DNA of 64,000 nt from Opitutia bacterium (lineage in GTDB: Bacteria > Verrucomicrobiota > Verrucomicrobiia > Opitutales > Opitutaceae), in the NCBI GenBank assembly GCA_016187925.1, contig JACPIS010000023.1, forward strand, positions 1-64,000, read 5' to 3'. Made by a program: the position numbers and the translations under genes. The notes beneath the pieces are model-generated. The model saw only the letters and a program-made list of their open reading frames with translations, ran no database searches and was not told the origin of the DNA. Positions 62,840-64,000 of the stretch are shown one piece after another. Positions within the stretch are counted from its first letter, which is position 1, and every line of letters begins with the position of its first letter.

Positions 62840-63397
62840 TCAGCTGAACTCCGCGTCCACGCGCTGGCAGAAGTGGTGGACGAGGAAGAGGTGACATTCC
62901 TGCGCCGCGGCGCCGCTCTGGCCGGGGACGATGATCTCGCACGTGGCGATGCCCTTTGTTTTGCCGCCGCCGCGGCCGAGCAGCGCGATGGTCTCGATGC
63001 CGTGCCGCTTCGCGGCGTCGAGCGCGGCGAGGATGTTCTTCGAATTGCCGCTCGAGGAGAGCACGACGACGACGTCGCCCGGCTGGGCCAGGCCCTCGAT
63101 CTGCCGGGCGAAGATCGCGTCGTAGCCGTAGTCGTTGCCGATGCAGGTGAGCAGCGTGCCGTCGGCCGTCAGCGCGACGGCGGGCAGGGAGCGGCGGTTC
63201 TTGAAAAACCGGCCGACGAGCTCGGTGGTGAAATGCTGCGCCTCGGCCGCGCTGCCGCCGTTGCCGCAGACGATGATTTTTTTGCTGGCCTTGAGCGCGC
63301 GCAGGATCATGTCCCCGGCCTGCGCGATCTGCGGCTGGAGTGGGTCGAGCGCCTGAAGCGCTTGGATGGTTTCCTGCTGGGCGGCCTTGAAATTCAT
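62840..63397 (-). CDS. gmhA: Phosphoheptose isomerase (SIS domain)
   Basis: A 185-aa SIS protein converting sedoheptulose 7-phosphate to D-glycero-D-manno-heptose 7-phosphate, the first step of the LPS-core heptose pathway. The motif NGGSAAEAQHFTTELVGRF is GmhA-specific, with VVLSSSGNSKNILAAL and the C-terminal ECHLFLVHHFCQRVD. ATG 63397. Suggests a lipopolysaccharide-bearing outer membrane. Confidence 0.92.
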   Translation of the reverse strand: MNFKAAQQETIQALQALDPLQPQIAQAGDMILRALKASKKIIVCGNGGSAAEAQHFTTELVGRFFKNRRSLPAVALTADGTLLTCIGNDYGYDAIFARQIEGLAQPGDVVVVLSSSGNSKNILAALDAAKRHGIETIALLGRGGGKTKGIATCEIIVPGQSGAAAQECHLFLVHHFCQRVDAEFS

Positions 63398-63594
63398 GGG
63401 CGGAACGCTTGCACAGGAGACAACGGAGGCAACGGAGAAATGGGGAAGTGATTGCCGCAAAAAGCACAAACGGCGCGCGCGCGGCGGAAGATTTCCGTGC
63501 GCCTATAGGCGCCTTGAAGTCTGCCTCGTCAACGGATGCCAGGTGTTTTTTGTGGCCAAAAGGAATCCCCCATTCTTCATCCGTTGCCGACTCC

Positions 63595-64000
63595 ATGCGA
63601 TTCACCTCGGTCACCCTCCAAACCTTCCGCAACCTGCCGCTCGTGCGGACGGAGCTGCAGGGCCGGCGCACCTTCCTGTGCGGGGCGAACGGGCAGGGGA
63701 AGACCAACTACCTCGAGGCGCTCGGCTACGTGACGGCGCTGCGCTCGTTCCGCGGCGCCGAGCCGCGCGCACTCGTCGGGCTCGGGCAGCCGCAGGCCGG
63801 CCTGGCGTTCGTGCTGGAGCATGAGACGTTCGGCGAGAGCCGCGTGACCGTCACCTTCGGCGCCGCCGGCCGCGAGGTGATGTGGGAGCAGAACAAGATC
63901 GCGCGGCTCGCCGACTTCATCGGCAAGTTTCCGACCGTCGTCTTTTCCTCGCAGGACAACCAGTTCCTGCGCGGCTCGCCCTCGCTGCGCCGCCGCTGGC
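63595..64000 (+). CDS. recF: DNA replication and repair protein RecF (partial, 3' end beyond window)
   Basis: The first 135 residues of RecF. MRFTSVTLQTFRNLPLVRTE, Walker A GANGQGKTNYLEAL, and VFSSQDNQFLRGSPSLRRRW are typical. RecF loads RecA at gaps with RecO and RecR. No dnaA or dnaN gene precedes it, so recF is not in the usual origin cluster here. The frame is open at the window edge. Confidence 0.95.
   Translation, partial: MRFTSVTLQTFRNLPLVRTELQGRRTFLCGANGQGKTNYLEALGYVTALRSFRGAEPRALVGLGQPQAGLAFVLEHETFGESRVTVTFGAAGREVMWEQNKIARLADFIGKFPTVVFSSQDNQFLRGSPSLRRRW

Overview
The window is 64 kb of high-GC chromosome from a Gram-negative bacterium of the PVC group, most likely Verrucomicrobiota close to Opitutaceae. 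The clearest phylogenetic marker is a 51-codon gene (51181-51336) for the small basic protein typical of Planctomycetes, Verrucomicrobia and Chlamydiae. A double-length UvrA, a gap-pgk-tpiA cluster, an FG-GAP/ASPIC protein with a Gly-rich C-terminal sorting-like tail, and an outer envelope (MurJ, GmhA, YdbH/YnbE/YdbL) fit that placement. Assignment to family is inference. The content is mostly core chromosome: no prophage, integrase, CRISPR array, rRNA or complete IS was seen.

Layout. 0-7 kb: mutL, then proB-proA (first two proline steps) and glycogen phosphorylase. 7-11 kb: a TPR protein; the ydbH-ynbE-ydbL unit for an inner-to-outer membrane bridge; a ParE-type toxin/antitoxin pair; an NTF2-like protein. 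11-16 kb: mnmA, a secreted phosphodiesterase and a GH13 debranching-type enzyme. 16-19.4 kb: gapA, pgk and tpiA, separated by a terminator and by a palindromic repeat. 19.4-31 kb: isoprenoid synthase, FmdB-type zinc ribbon, MurJ, RraA-like, CMP-kinase-like protein, L28, MidA-type methyltransferase, CtpA-type protease, TsaD, membrane proteins. 31-42 kb: a 2020-residue UvrA, a glycosyltransferase, a holin-like membrane protein, and an ADOP-type ABC permease with its PadR regulator. 42-50 kb: dihydrolipoyl dehydrogenase, a response regulator/PilB-type operon, and a 1362-residue FG-GAP/ASPIC/vanadium-haloperoxidase fusion. 50-58.8 kb: tRNA-Arg(CCG), DedA, small basic protein, CutA, RpoZ, SmpB, ThrB, response regulator, TrmL, NupC, gamma carbonic anhydrase, DUF2892, FolA and Ald. 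58.9-64 kb: a gene interrupted by a small inverted-repeat element, cyclophilin, DUF2934, two lower-GC membrane-protein genes, GmhA, and the start of recF.

The most notable signal is a set of compact nested palindromes (an outer inverted repeat enclosing two hairpins). They occur between genes and also, in frame, inside mnmA, tsaD and several places in uvrA, where they encode extra peptide segments. Related low-complexity intergenic-type sequence forms the mutL linker. A separate 158-bp MITE-like element at 59046-59203, flanked by a 5-bp duplication, splits the signal peptide from the body of a secreted protein; removing it in silico restores one reading frame.

All calls come from reading the sequence and translations; no database search or folding program was run.
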